DNA of 64,000 nucleotides from Bradyrhizobium quebecense (GCF_013373795.3 NZ_CP088022.1:1364001-1428000); one strand, 5' to 3'. Positions 7,654-16,050 are shown, counted from the first letter of the stretch. Notes: generated by a model from the sequence alone, not told the origin. Numbers and translations are program-made.

Positions 7654-7854
7654 CTAGAGTGGGTGGTCTTGCATAAGTCCATGCAGGATCGCCAACTGCT
7701 GGTTGGTAACTGCCGACATTTCGCTTGCGATCATCTCCAAATCGGCAATCTGGCTGATATCGAGTTCATCGAGTTCGTCCACATTCGTCGGCAACATTGC
7801 GAGTAGCCGACAATAACGGTGGTGTAAGTCCGCCAACTTGGCGCGCTCAGCCAT
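7654..7854 (-). CDS. hypothetical protein of the phage-derived element
   Basis: A 66-residue protein starting MAERAKLADLHHRYCRLLAM. The start is chosen because ATGGCTGA (7854-7847) overlaps the stop of the terminase-like gene, a typical phage translational coupling. Leucine-rich and acidic, probably all-helical (DELDELDISQIADLEMIASEMS). No family recognised. It is the last gene of the element's transcript. Confidence 0.5.
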   Translation of the reverse strand: MAERAKLADLHHRYCRLLAMLPTNVDELDELDISQIADLEMIASEMSAVTNQQLAILHGLMQDHPL

Positions 7855-8266
7855 TGGCACGCAATTCACTAGAATTATCGTGATCGTCCGCATCGCGATG
7901 CCATGGAGCGGCGTCCCAAGGTTTTCGCAGAAGAGGCTGCTGACGGGCCAGCGATTTTGGGTCAGTTCGAGCTTGCGGTGCTAGCCTCAACCTCGTCGCC
8001 AGCATCGCCTGAACTTTGACCGCTTGCACCCACGTCGCCACCTTTTCGGCGTCATACGCGGCAGATCGCGCCAGCAACGTTGCCTGAATATACGATACGA
8101 GTAACGGCGTGTCGCTCTCGCGGAAGTGCGTAGGATCGCAGCACCGCACCAGAGCGGCAAACGCCGACCTCTCGTTGACATTCAGCGACGACGGCACCGG
8201 TATCCGTGATCCTACCAGGCGCATGGCGGAGACGCCTTCAGGAGATTTTCGACCGCGTTGCCGCAT
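7847..8266 (-). CDS. phage terminase small subunit-like protein (P27 type)
   Basis: A 139-residue protein. The core LNVNERSAFAALV ... HFRESDTPLLVSYIQATLLARSAA ... WVQAVKVQAMLATRLRLAPQART matches the layout of P27-family small terminases: an N-terminal basic RKSP segment, a helical core and the closing LRL-x-PQ/SAR motif. The small subunit recognises phage DNA for packaging. The large ATPase subunit is not encoded next to it, which is unusual. Assignment is by motif memory. Confidence 0.55.
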   Translation of the reverse strand: MRQRGRKSPEGVSAMRLVGSRIPVPSSLNVNERSAFAALVRCCDPTHFRESDTPLLVSYIQATLLARSAAYDAEKVATWVQAVKVQAMLATRLRLAPQARTDPKSLARQQPLLRKPWDAAPWHRDADDHDNSSELRANG

Positions 8267-8309
8267 TTAGGTGACCCCTAGAGAATCTGGACGATTAGCA
8301 AAACAAGGC

Positions 8310-8533
8310 TCAAGGCCGGTCGGTCAAGCGAACGAGTTGGACTTGAAGTAGTCCCCCCCGGCCCCCATTGACGTTGCGTGAGTCGGCGGAGGGAGCATAC
8401 AAATCTGCGGTGATGGTGTAGAAGACTTCTCGCACGTGCTCGTGCCCATCCTCCGACACCACCACCGCAACGTATCGGCGAGAACAACGCCGATGCGATC
8501 CTCATATTCGCTGTTGTCCCTGCGGTCTTCAAA
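8310..8533 (-). pseudogene. possible frameshifted small phage gene
   Basis: Directly after the protease stop the same frame reads EDRRDNSEYEDRIGVVLADT, and from about 8475 a different frame reads VVVSEDGHEHVREVFYTITA and on through LYAPSADSRNVNGGRGG to a TGA at 8310-8312. Both halves look protein-like and the frame change falls in a run of GGT repeats. No single frame covers both halves with a good start. It may be a broken gene or just coincidence. Confidence 0.35.
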
Positions 8534-9319
8534 CTACCAACCGTACGGACCCTTTTTACGAAAGATCGGCCGTCCACCGAACTGGAGGTCTAGGTCTAGA
8601 TCAGCCGACCAACGTTGCGCACGCGGCTTATGCCCCTTCAAGACAGCTGCTGCACGCTGCCGTGAGCCTTTGGCCCGCGCATACAAGGCTTTGGTTTCCG
8701 CGCTCATGCCGATCAGCCCGACGGGCGGCTTGGTTTTCGATGTGGCCGACGGTCTCGCGAGCAGCGCTCTCGCACGGGCCAGAGACGCGCGCGCATGTGC
8801 CTGCCTCTCGGCCAACGAGGCATCCGTCGACTGTTTGAATATTGCCCTGATCACGCCAGCGGAGACACCAAGACCGCGAGCTTCCAACATCAGGGCGTTT
8901 GCATTTGCTGGAACACTGCAAACGCTGCACTCGACGAGCCGCTGCTGCAGGTACCGGGTGCCGCCACGCTTCGAGCCGGGGCGAGGCATCGAATCGATCG
9001 GATGAAATCCGACAGAACACGATTTCAGAATGCCTGCAAAAACTAACTTGCGAACTTCGTCGATCCTGTTCGATGTTCCTTCTGGTGCGAGTTGCAGATG
9101 ACCGCGCAGCTTGCCGCCCTCGACCCGGACATTGACCCATCGGCCAATCGGAAAATCTGGATTGTGGCCGAGCAACGCAATCGGATTACGTTTGAAGTCA
9201 TCGAGAACCCAACCGGATGGATCGATTGAATCGTCGTAAGCGTCAACACTGGCATCGCTGAAAATAAACTCTAACGGGCTATCGTTGTCCTGCGCGATGG
9301 TTTTGCGAACGACCGACAT
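8534..9319 (-). CDS. HK97-family prohead protease
   Basis: A 261-residue protein. The N-terminal 160 residues have the family order: FSDASVDAYDDSIDPSGW, NPIALLGHNPDFPIG with the likely catalytic His, GKLRGHLQLAPEGT, and KSCSVGFHPI with the likely catalytic Ser, then LVECSVCSVPANANAL. These proteases cleave scaffold/capsid proteins during head maturation. The basic C-terminal 90 residues are unrelated to the protease fold and could be scaffold-like. The major capsid gene that normally follows is missing. Confidence 0.85.
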   Translation of the reverse strand: MSVVRKTIAQDNDSPLEFIFSDASVDAYDDSIDPSGWVLDDFKRNPIALLGHNPDFPIGRWVNVRVEGGKLRGHLQLAPEGTSNRIDEVRKLVFAGILKSCSVGFHPIDSMPRPGSKRGGTRYLQQRLVECSVCSVPANANALMLEARGLGVSAGVIRAIFKQSTDASLAERQAHARASLARARALLARPSATSKTKPPVGLIGMSAETKALYARAKGSRQRAAAVLKGHKPRAQRWSADLDLDLQFGGRPIFRKKGPYGW

Positions 9320-9330
9320 GGCTCAATCCC

Positions 9331-9666
9331 TCACTCCCAGTCTCTTGCGACGCTACAAAGGGCCATTTCAAAAACCCGCTGATCGGTTGCGTCTAGGCGC
9401 GTTGTCGCGAACAGTGTGGAGCGAGCGGCCTCCACAAACTCGCGCACCCTACGCTTATCGTCCGCGCTCAGGCCTTGAGCCATCTTCACGATCCTCGCCA
9501 GCATCGAGACGATCTCTTCCACTCCACCCATCGAGGCCGGATTGACCACGGGGCTGGCGGACATGGTCGTAACCGCGCGGGTCTCACTGATGCGATCTCC
9601 GCCGCCGATCCGCGTCCCGTTCGCACTGTAGACTTCACCGTCGATCAATACTGCAACCGCACGCAT
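9331..9666 (-). CDS. hypothetical phage-element protein
   Basis: A 111-residue protein starting MRAVAVLIDGEVYSANGTRI. GGAG lies eight bases before the chosen ATG at 9666; a longer reading to 9795 overlaps the upstream gene. The first 25 residues look like a small beta unit, the C-terminal half like helices (VEEIVSMLARIVKMAQGLS, DDKRRVREFVEAARSTL). It ends 11 bases before the protease gene. No known family. Confidence 0.5.
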   Translation of the reverse strand: MRAVAVLIDGEVYSANGTRIGGGDRISETRAVTTMSASPVVNPASMGGVEEIVSMLARIVKMAQGLSADDKRRVREFVEAARSTLFATTRLDATDQRVFEMALCSVARDWE

Positions 9667-9728
9667 GGTTCGCACTCCGGTCCCGATCGTAGCCCGGATT
9701 AGGGCGCTGATGACGCAACGCGTTGCAT

Positions 9729-10355
9729 CTATTTTTTGGTCTTGATTGCATCCTCGATGAGTCGTCGCAGCACTCGCGAGAACTGTTGGTTCCACGCGGC
9801 TTCGGTAATCTCCAGATTGCGGTCCTCCGGCCGGACCGGCTCCAAACCAACGATGATCTTGGCCACGGTCGAATTCGGCAGCCAGACCCGATAGCAGCTA
9901 AGCGGGTCGCTGCGGCTTAGCCGGTCGATCCTGCGCTTCTTGCGTGACCGCGCTGTCGAGGCATTGACGGGCTGATTGATGTCGGTCAGCCGAATGCGCG
10001 GGACCGCACCACCGACCCTGCGGCGCGGCCGGGAGACCCGCTTCACGACGGACTTCTGTTTCAGTTCCTCGAAGCACTTCGGCTGGCCGATGCTCGGCCG
10101 CTCGGTCGCGATGGTGCTTGCGGCCAGGCTCACCGGATGGATGCGTAGCATCGGCCTGCTGCCGCCCGGTCGCGCGGTCGCGATACCGGCGGCCCGCATG
10201 AACAGGCTGGCCTGACCGGTCACCGGGTCGAGCCTCACGCACGCGCTCGCCGGGCCGCTGCTGCCCAGCTTGGAGGCCTTCCATGCGCAAACGTCGGCGG
10301 CGTTGCGAACGTGATGCGCCTCTACGGCCTTCGGATCGATGCGGTGTCCGGCCAT
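9729..10355 (-). CDS. hypothetical basic phage-element protein
   Basis: A 208-residue protein starting MAGHRIDPKAVEAHHVRNAA, with GAGAG upstream; a start at 10436 is also open but reaches into the inverted repeat. It is rich in Arg/Lys in the middle (VVKRVSRPRRRVGG, ARSRKKRRIDRL) and acidic-helical at the end. Possibly a DNA-binding protein given its composition, but no domain is recognised. Confidence 0.5.
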   Translation of the reverse strand: MAGHRIDPKAVEAHHVRNAADVCAWKASKLGSSGPASACVRLDPVTGQASLFMRAAGIATARPGGSRPMLRIHPVSLAASTIATERPSIGQPKCFEELKQKSVVKRVSRPRRRVGGAVPRIRLTDINQPVNASTARSRKKRRIDRLSRSDPLSCYRVWLPNSTVAKIIVGLEPVRPEDRNLEITEAAWNQQFSRVLRRLIEDAIKTKK

Positions 10356-10418
10356 TTGCGAACTCTCGAGTTTGGGCTGTAGTGGTTGTGATCGATACCG
10401 AGACACCTCGCTCTGGCA

Positions 10419-10614
10419 AACACTCAAAACACCCATAACACTGATTTAGCTTTATGAGATTCTAAGCCGCGCCAAGAGGCGGGCTCAGGGTTTCAGGAAC
10501 TTATAACCAGCACGGGACGCACCAAAATAAGTCTTACAGAAAGGTGTTTTTCGGTGTTTTGACGGGTCTAGAATCTCATAGAGCTAAATCAGTGTTTTCG
10601 GTGTTTTGGGTGTT
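10419..10614. repeat. 46-bp inverted repeat with GTGTTTT repeats, candidate replication origin
   Basis: The left arm (10419-10464) and right arm (10569-10614) are reverse complements over 46 bases with about five mismatches, including an inner 28-base block with one mismatch. The spacer is 104 bases. Copies of a CGGTGTTTT-like unit occur inside the right arm and just before it (10544-10560), and in reverse in the left arm. The block begins exactly at the stop codon of the primase-helicase gene. Position beside a replication gene and repeated units resemble iteron origins of phage satellites. Confidence 0.55.
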
Positions 10615-13049
10615 CAGAACGAGGGGCTGTTGAAGTCGAAAGCCTTGGCTCGCGCCGCCATTTCCGCCTCCCGCTCGCCGTCCGCTTTGCTCTCGATTTG
10701 CTTGATCATGGTCCTCACCGCCTTAATCTGGTCGGAGTAACTGAGCGCCGCCTTGGCGTAGACCTGTTGCCGCTGCTTAATCTTTTCGCCGACGGGTTTG
10801 CCGTTCTCCCAACGGCCGCACATCCAGCTTTCAATGATCCAGAGCCCTTGCTTGTTGTCCGGATTGGGCGTGCGCGCATAACCACACATCTCCAGCCGAT
10901 GCGGCAGCACCTTCTTGTTGTCGCGCTTGTTGATCCAATCCTCCAGCTCGGAAAGCCCGGCCTGCTTGCCCACGTGCTCGGTCAATTGCGCCAGCGTCAG
11001 CGCGTCGGGATTGCCCATGCGCTCGATCAGATCAGTCAGCTCGATCTCTTCGGACGGAACGCCGCTGGCGACGATCTCGTGAAACGCCACTGTCTTCGGC
11101 GGCGGTGCCTTGGGGTTGAAGTTCTTCAGATCGAAGCCGCGCAGGAACACGGCGACGTTGCGGATGCCGCCCTTTTCGACCAGCCAATCCCACAGCTTGA
11201 TCCAATATTGTTCGGTGAAGTCGTCCTTGGTGCGATGCGACCACGCCACATAAGTACGTCGATCATCGGCAGGCAGATAGATGCCTCCGGTCTTGTGATT
11301 GGTCGTCGTGATGACGGCGCAGCAATTGAAGATGTAATGCTCGCGCAGGTTCTTTTCGTTGATGCGATGTGTCGGTGGTGGCGCAGCGCAGATCGTCTTC
11401 ATGTGTTCGTAAAGCTGATACCTGTTGACATCACCGAGATCGCGGGCCTCGCTGATGCGCAGCACGACCGCGCGCAGGTAGCCATTGAACTGGCCGAGCA
11501 TACTGGTCGGGCTGATCTCCTGAAAATTCCACGGGCCAACGGCGTACCGGATCGGCTCCAACAGGCTATCCTTGCCGATGCCCTGCGCGCCGCCCAGCAA
11601 GAGATTGTGGTTGATCTTGTCGAACGGCTTCTGGCAGCGGTGCGCCAGAAACTTGAGGATATGTTCAGCGTCATCGGGATAGATCGCCTTGAGGTGATCG
11701 TACCACGGCCGGATGTCGGGGATGACGTTGGCGCTTGCCAGAGCGCTACTGTCGAGTGCCGATGGACGATAGAGATTGAAGATCGACGCGCCGACCCTGT
11801 CGAGCCAGCCTCCGTCGCACACCAGCCGGTCGCGAATGACTTCTGCGAACCCCGGCACCCATGACAATTGCTCGACCCGCCTGTTTCGATCTAGCCACGC
11901 ACTGGCTGCCATCAGGATCGGCTCCTTGGTCTTCTTGTCGAGCAGCGGCGAGCCGTCGCGCTTGGTCAAAGGCATCGGCGGGATGCAGGCATTGACCGAC
12001 TTGCCAGGCCACATCTCGCGTGTCGGGATGAACAGATAATCACCGGCCGACATCACCGAGACGAAGTCATCCACTGTGATGGATCGCACCTCTACGTATT
12101 TTCGCTCGGCGCTGGCAATCGCATCGTCCAGGTATTTGTCGGATATGTAGCGGGTCATATCGACCACGTTGCGCGTCGGGTTCTTCGGTGCGGCGTTGAT
12201 CGCGTCGCGCAGCAACGCCTTCAACTTGCCCCGGTCGAACGGATTGCCTCGATGCAGCGAAACGTAGGATGCAGCGGCGCGCGTCAGCACATCGTTGAAG
12301 CCGCGCTTGCCGATGCCGTCGCCGATCTCGGACAGGATCGCATCGAAGCCGTGAACGCGATCTTGCCTGCTGTCGTTGTTGTTGTTCGGCCTGGTGTCGT
12401 CGCTCTTGCCCGCAGGCGGGCCTCCGTTCGCTTCGTACTGCTGCAAGTCGTCGCGCAGGTCGATGAAATCGCCAGCAACGACAACAGCGCGATGGTCAGG
12501 CTTCGGGCTGTCGCTCAACCAGCCGAAATAGTAGCTCTGGCTCAGTGCGAACGTCTCGGCTCTGGCGATCTCGGCGTCGCCGAGCTTGGCTTTCAATGCG
12601 CCGTTGAGCCGGGCCACCAGTTGCTTGCGCATCGCGGGCGGCTGCATCTTTGAGTAAGGTGTCAGCACGCGCCAGCGCGGCGTCGCCGGGGTATGCGACG
12701 CTGACGTGTACAAGACCGCGCAAATCCGCAACTCCGTGATGGCGAAGACGGCAGCATCGAAAGCGATCTTCTCGAAATCGTAGTCAAGTTCGCCGCCGCT
12801 GACCTCGATGACGTTGCCATCATGGCGCAGGCACCCCTTGTCTGATGGCATGCTGCCGAACCGCGCCATCTTCAGCCACGGCAACTTGGATTTCTTGCGA
12901 GACGAGGCGTTGCGGACGCGCTCGGCCAATTCCTCCAACGTCAGCTGCTCGGTAGTCAACGTCTTAGCGGCGGCGTTTTTGAAGAAGGTGACGTGGTACT
13001 TCTTGTCGCCTTGAATTGCGCCGGGCTCGGCTTCGTGGTAATTGTCCAT
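10614..13049 (-). CDS. phage-type primase-helicase
   Basis: An 811-residue protein. The N-terminal third (KKYHVTFFKNAAAKTLT ... YTSASHTPATPRWRVLTPY) resembles an archaeo-eukaryotic-type primase module. The C-terminal half is a superfamily-3-like helicase: Walker A GGAQGIGKDS with K493, then VVLRISEARDL as probable Walker B, and ITTTNHKTGGIYLPADDRRT. Such proteins start replication of phages, plasmids and satellites. The start ATG 13049 follows GGGAT; a start at 13076 is less likely. It ends at the inverted repeat listed separately. Confidence 0.75.
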   Translation of the reverse strand: MDNYHEAEPGAIQGDKKYHVTFFKNAAAKTLTTEQLTLEELAERVRNASSRKKSKLPWLKMARFGSMPSDKGCLRHDGNVIEVSGGELDYDFEKIAFDAAVFAITELRICAVLYTSASHTPATPRWRVLTPYSKMQPPAMRKQLVARLNGALKAKLGDAEIARAETFALSQSYYFGWLSDSPKPDHRAVVVAGDFIDLRDDLQQYEANGGPPAGKSDDTRPNNNNDSRQDRVHGFDAILSEIGDGIGKRGFNDVLTRAAASYVSLHRGNPFDRGKLKALLRDAINAAPKNPTRNVVDMTRYISDKYLDDAIASAERKYVEVRSITVDDFVSVMSAGDYLFIPTREMWPGKSVNACIPPMPLTKRDGSPLLDKKTKEPILMAASAWLDRNRRVEQLSWVPGFAEVIRDRLVCDGGWLDRVGASIFNLYRPSALDSSALASANVIPDIRPWYDHLKAIYPDDAEHILKFLAHRCQKPFDKINHNLLLGGAQGIGKDSLLEPIRYAVGPWNFQEISPTSMLGQFNGYLRAVVLRISEARDLGDVNRYQLYEHMKTICAAPPPTHRINEKNLREHYIFNCCAVITTTNHKTGGIYLPADDRRTYVAWSHRTKDDFTEQYWIKLWDWLVEKGGIRNVAVFLRGFDLKNFNPKAPPPKTVAFHEIVASGVPSEEIELTDLIERMGNPDALTLAQLTEHVGKQAGLSELEDWINKRDNKKVLPHRLEMCGYARTPNPDNKQGLWIIESWMCGRWENGKPVGEKIKQRQQVYAKAALSYSDQIKAVRTMIKQIESKADGEREAEMAARAKAFDFNSPSF

Positions 13050-13125
13050 CGCGAAAATCCCATTTCGCACACACACAAGCGTTGATGAGATGCCACCAGT
13101 GCCCCCGCTGGTGGCATCGCGCTTT

Positions 13126-13638
13126 TCACGCGTCGGCGGTCTCGGTGATGCCGAGCGCGGCCTTCAACTCTGGCGCGTAGTTGAAATACTCCAGCAGGTT
13201 CCTGCGCCAAACCGTCTCGGTGTCATCGAACTCGTCTGTGATCTCGGCGTAGTAGATGACATGAACACGATAGTCGTCGGGGATATCATTGAGGATCAGG
13301 TCTGAGGTCGCCTTCCACCACGCCTTGTGTAACGAAAACCGTTGCCGAAAACGCTCATCGTCCAAGAAGCGCGAACAAGGATGCTGGGGATGGGGAGCAT
13401 GGTAGCTCTCGACTAACCAGCTGCCGAGTTTGTATGCGATACCTGCATCGACGTAGATCGCGCCATAGCTGTCGCCGTAGCTGTAGCTTTCCCGATCCTC
13501 CCACGTTTCGGATTCAGGGTTCTTTCTGTAGAAGCCGTGAGTCATCAACGGTGCCCACGGGTGCGTCGCCACGATGGCCCTTAACTCATTGTCGGTCTTT
13601 GGGGTCTCGGTGCAGATCAACGCTTTCTTGATATTCAT
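13126..13638 (-). CDS. hypothetical phage-element protein
   Basis: A 170-residue protein starting MNIKKALICTETPKTDNELR behind a perfect AAAGGAG. It is acidic and aromatic-rich (YSYGDSYGAIYVDAGIAYKLGS, DYRVHVIYYAEITDEFDD). No motif I can name. It lies between the primase and the small upstream genes in the same direction. Confidence 0.55.
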   Translation of the reverse strand: MNIKKALICTETPKTDNELRAIVATHPWAPLMTHGFYRKNPESETWEDRESYSYGDSYGAIYVDAGIAYKLGSWLVESYHAPHPQHPCSRFLDDERFRQRFSLHKAWWKATSDLILNDIPDDYRVHVIYYAEITDEFDDTETVWRRNLLEYFNYAPELKAALGITETADA

Positions 13639-13673
13639 CGCAGTCTCCTTTCTGGGGTTTGCACTTCACACTT

Positions 13674-13868
13674 TCAGTCGTTCGACGCTGCGACGGGAAA
13701 CCGCAGCTTTTGCACGGTCTGCCAGAGCAGCGCGGCGGTCTCTTCATTGCACGCGTGGTCACTCATCCATTGCCGGATCATGGTGGCGCGATCGTCTCGG
13801 CCAGCCTCGAACATCAGGCGGCGTTCAATCGCGGCGATCTGTTCGGTGATGGGCTGTTGCTGCATCAT
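13674..13868 (-). CDS. small hypothetical phage-element protein
   Basis: A 64-residue protein starting MMQQQPITEQIAAIERRLMF. Its ATG overlaps the stop of the gene upstream by ATGA (13868-13865), a strong sign of coupled translation. Predicted helical, soluble. No family known. Confidence 0.55.
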   Translation of the reverse strand: MMQQQPITEQIAAIERRLMFEAGRDDRATMIRQWMSDHACNEETAALLWQTVQKLRFPVAASND

Positions 13869-14074
13869 GGAGCGACACCACAGGCCATTACCATTTCGAA
13901 ACTGAGCCCGTTGAACCCGTAGGCAGTTTCGGCGTAATCAAGTTCATCGCGCATCGCATCGAACAACTCAGGCCATTGCTCGACGGGAATTTCGTCTAGC
14001 CGCTTCAGCAAGATTTGCTTGATCTCAGAGATGCACAGATAAAGGGACTCGTGGGATTGGTAGTAGGTGGTCAT
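13865..14074 (-). CDS. small hypothetical phage-element protein
   Basis: A 69-residue protein starting MTTYYQSHESLYLCISEIKQ, with AGGAG upstream of ATG 14074. The rest is helical and acidic (RLDEIPVEQWPELFDAMRDE). Four-base overlap with the following gene. Function unknown. Confidence 0.55.
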   Translation of the reverse strand: MTTYYQSHESLYLCISEIKQILLKRLDEIPVEQWPELFDAMRDELDYAETAYGFNGLSFEMVMACGVAP

Positions 14075-14152
14075 CTTGCTTCTCCTCTCTTCTGCTTCAT
14101 GGTTCTGCAGCAGCACGCTCGCGCGTGCCGTCAACAAAACTGGCGCGACAAA

Positions 14153-14177
14153 AAAGCCCAGCTTTAAGCCGGGCTTT
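14153..14177 (-). terminator. intrinsic terminator after the AlpA-like gene
   Basis: On the minus strand AAAGCCCGGCTT, then a tiny loop, then its near-perfect complement ending in TTTTTTG. The stem overlaps the TAA stop of the AlpA-like gene. It should cut most read-through from the regulator into the replication genes. Confidence 0.65.
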
Positions 14178-14436
14178 CTTCCGCGTGTTTTGCTGCTTCC
14201 TTCTCGCGCTCGGCGGCGGGCTTGCGCCCCTTGCCGCGTCTCCGGTTCGGCTGGCGCTCATCAACGGTGGCTTGCCATTCGATGAGTTGATCTTCGAACC
14301 AGCAACGCTTATTCGCGGAAACATAGGTTGCGCGCGGAAATTTTCCCGATCGTTCTAGTCGCCATAAGGTTGTGCGCGAGAACGGGACGATGTCGAGGAC
14401 CTGATCCTCCATCAGCATTTTTCGAAGTCCGGCCAT
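14164..14436 (-). CDS. AlpA-type helix-turn-helix regulator/excisionase-like protein
   Basis: A 90-residue protein starting MAGLRKMLMEDQVLDIVPFS. It has the AlpA/MerR-like winged-helix pattern: VLDIVPFSRTTLWRLERSGKFP, then RCWFEDQLIEWQ. The tail is very basic (RRRGKGRKPAAEREKEAAKH). GGGAGAG precedes the start. AlpA proteins act as regulators of integrase/excision genes in phages and satellites; here no integrase is seen nearby. Confidence 0.7.
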   Translation of the reverse strand: MAGLRKMLMEDQVLDIVPFSRTTLWRLERSGKFPRATYVSANKRCWFEDQLIEWQATVDERQPNRRRGKGRKPAAEREKEAAKHAEESPA

Positions 14437-15055
14437 AGGCGAACTCTCCCGCTTGTTGTGGGTCCAACAATCCGGGCGGCGAGTTTCTGGAGATGCCCGG
14501 CAGCGCCTGCGCTTTTTGATTTTGATTCCGGACACGCTCTGAGTGCCGAGGGCCGGGGCGGGCGAGTGCAGCACCGCTTGGGTGCGAGGGAGTACAATAA
14601 CTCTATCCCGACTCCGTCTCGATCACAACACGGTTTAGGCCGGGCAGCCGTATCTCACCGTGTTTCAGTCCAGCCCGGTGCTGGCACTAGGGCCTATCCG
14701 GGCCCGGCCGCTGAAAAACTGCAAAATCCTCGGGAAAATGGCCTTGACGTCAAGTCCACACGACTTCACCGTCCGCCTCATGCATGCTCGTCAGTCACGC
14801 GCGCGGCGGCCACCGCATCTCACCGCAACACCCGTGACGATCGCGAAGCGTCCCTCGATCGGGTGAGACGGGCAGACCATGAGTTGAACTTCTGATAAAG
14901 CGAAATATTTTAGGGCTTGAGGATTGACAGGTTTTGGTGAGTTGCCCGTCGTGTCGAATGAACAACACTCGTCGCAGGACGACCTTCAGGCCGTCAACAT
15001 TTCCTTATAGAACATTCCGGCGTAGGCGAGGTCGATCTTTGGGGCGGTCTTCGCG
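14437..15055. other. intergenic stretch with a dispersed-repeat-like sequence
   Basis: No gene recognised in 618 bases. Its right part (about 14730-14965, best read on the minus strand from ACGACGGGCAACTCACC) resembles a long intergenic repeat that I remember from Bradyrhizobium genomes; this is from memory, not from a search. It should also hold the promoter of the AlpA-like gene and could hold the right end of the phage element, but I found no clear att repeat. Confidence 0.35.
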
Positions 15056-15397
15056 GTGAGCCTTGTCGCGCTGTCATTGCCAGTTTCGCTTCGCCGCGCA
15101 AAGGTAGGGCAGATGGTCGGCGGCGGTGCCGATGAGACGCCGCGCCGACGCATCCGCGCCCAAGGCAACTTTATCGAATACGTGGCTCTCGGGATTATCT
15201 CGCTGGGGCTGGTCGAGGCGCATGCCGTTCCGGCCTGGATCGTCGTCGCCATCGGAGCAACGCTCGCATCTGGGCGGCTGCTGCATGCAATCGGCATGCT
15301 TGGCGGATCGGCACCGGTGCGCGGCTTCGGAATGCTCTTGACTTATGCGGCGCTGCTTGTCGCGGCTGGATGGCTCATCATGGACGCTGCCTTTTGA
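15056..15397 (+). CDS. MAPEG-family membrane protein, N-terminus uncertain
   Basis: A 113-residue protein. IRAQGNFIEYVALGIISLGL, then VEAHAVPAWIVV and SGRLLHAIGMLGG are the MAPEG/YecN hallmarks, with about three to four membrane segments. The family is usually about 130 residues. The GTG start at 15056 has no good ribosome binding site, and a stop lies only about ten codons upstream, so the first helix may be shortened or damaged. Enzymatic role in bacteria is unknown (family includes glutathione-dependent enzymes). Confidence 0.65.
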   Translation: MSLVALSLPVSLRRAKVGQMVGGGADETPRRRIRAQGNFIEYVALGIISLGLVEAHAVPAWIVVAIGATLASGRLLHAIGMLGGSAPVRGFGMLLTYAALLVAAGWLIMDAAF

Positions 15398-15404
15398 GGC
15401 GGTG

Positions 15405-15470
15405 CCGCGCCGTAGGATGGTCGAGCGCAGCGAAACCCGTGGTCCGTCCGCGCGGCCACTTGAAGCGTAT
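15405..15470. repeat. dispersed intergenic repeat-like sequence
   Basis: CGCCGTAGGATGGTCGAGCG and the following bases resemble the CGTAGGGTGG-type intergenic repeats common in this group of genomes. Identified from memory of the motif only. Confidence 0.35.
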
Positions 15471-15529
15471 CGCTTCCGCCCTCGTTCTTCGAGCTATGGC
15501 GCACCAGTCGCTCCACTCGTCGGATGCGA

Positions 15530-16024
15530 CTATTTCAGTTGTGTGTTTGCGATCGGCATGATCGACGCGACGTGCCAGCCGTTTGCATCGTGAACCAACG
15601 TCTGGCTGATCAGGAACTTGTTGTCTTGCGACGGCTGGCCCGGAAGGCCCCGCGTGAAAACGATCGGAACAAGGATCTGCATGACGTCGCTTGAGATCAC
15701 CGTGGCACGGAATTGCGACATGTCGGGCTCGAGATGCCATGTGCCCTGGTAGTATTCCTTGAACCGATCGGCGACGGCATCGGGCCCTCTGGTCTCGACG
15801 CCTCGCCCGTACCAAAGCATGTCGGGTGAATTCCACAGCATCGCCTTCACGCCGGTGACGTCATGGGCATTTTGCGCGGCGACGAATTTGGCAAAGAACC
15901 CGCGCGCCTCGGCTTCACCGGCGGCGGCGGATACTCGCCCGCCCGCGGCGATCGCCAATGCTATAAGGAGAAATGCGGTGCTGACCGAGCGATGGCGCAT
16001 GAAGGCCGAGAGGTTGCTAGGCAT
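15530..16024 (-). CDS. secreted NTF2-like (SnoaL/DUF4440-type) protein
   Basis: A 164-residue protein with a signal peptide (HRSVSTAFLLIALAIAAGGR, cleavage near AAAGEA). The mature part has the NTF2-like cone pattern: ARGFFAKFVAAQNAHDVTGV, MLWYGRGVETRGPDAVADRF, and strands to the end. Such domains bind small ligands or act as enzymes; the role here is unknown. Divergent from a TetR regulator, with a palindrome between them, so probably controlled by it. Confidence 0.7.
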   Translation of the reverse strand: MPSNLSAFMRHRSVSTAFLLIALAIAAGGRVSAAAGEAEARGFFAKFVAAQNAHDVTGVKAMLWNSPDMLWYGRGVETRGPDAVADRFKEYYQGTWHLEPDMSQFRATVISSDVMQILVPIVFTRGLPGQPSQDNKFLISQTLVHDANGWHVASIMPIANTQLK

Positions 16025-16050
16025 GGTGCGAGCCCTTATTGATGATGTAT

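Larger units (their letters stand above)
7654..14436 (-). mobile_element. phage-derived element (satellite or prophage remnant)
   Basis: Ten genes in one direction, several with overlapping starts and stops: AlpA-like regulator, three small unknowns, primase-helicase, two unknowns, HK97-type prohead protease, terminase-small-subunit-like protein and a small unknown. No integrase, large terminase, portal, major capsid, tail or lysis gene is seen, so it is either a decayed prophage or a compact satellite that borrows helper functions. Exact ends and att sites were not found; the boundaries given are those of its genes. Confidence 0.65.

Noticed and set aside
10698..11864. 388-codon plus-strand frame opposite the primase-helicase
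   Set aside because: Antisense to a protein with Walker A motif; no domain of its own.
14437..15055. Possible attachment site or tRNA piece at the right edge of the phage element
   Set aside because: No tRNA fold and no direct repeat matching the left side of the element were found by eye.
14986..15297. Minus-strand frame overlapping the MAPEG gene, ending in a plausible IDLAYAGMFYKE stretch
   Set aside because: It is opposite a gene with real MAPEG motifs and has no start signal; kept as chance similarity.
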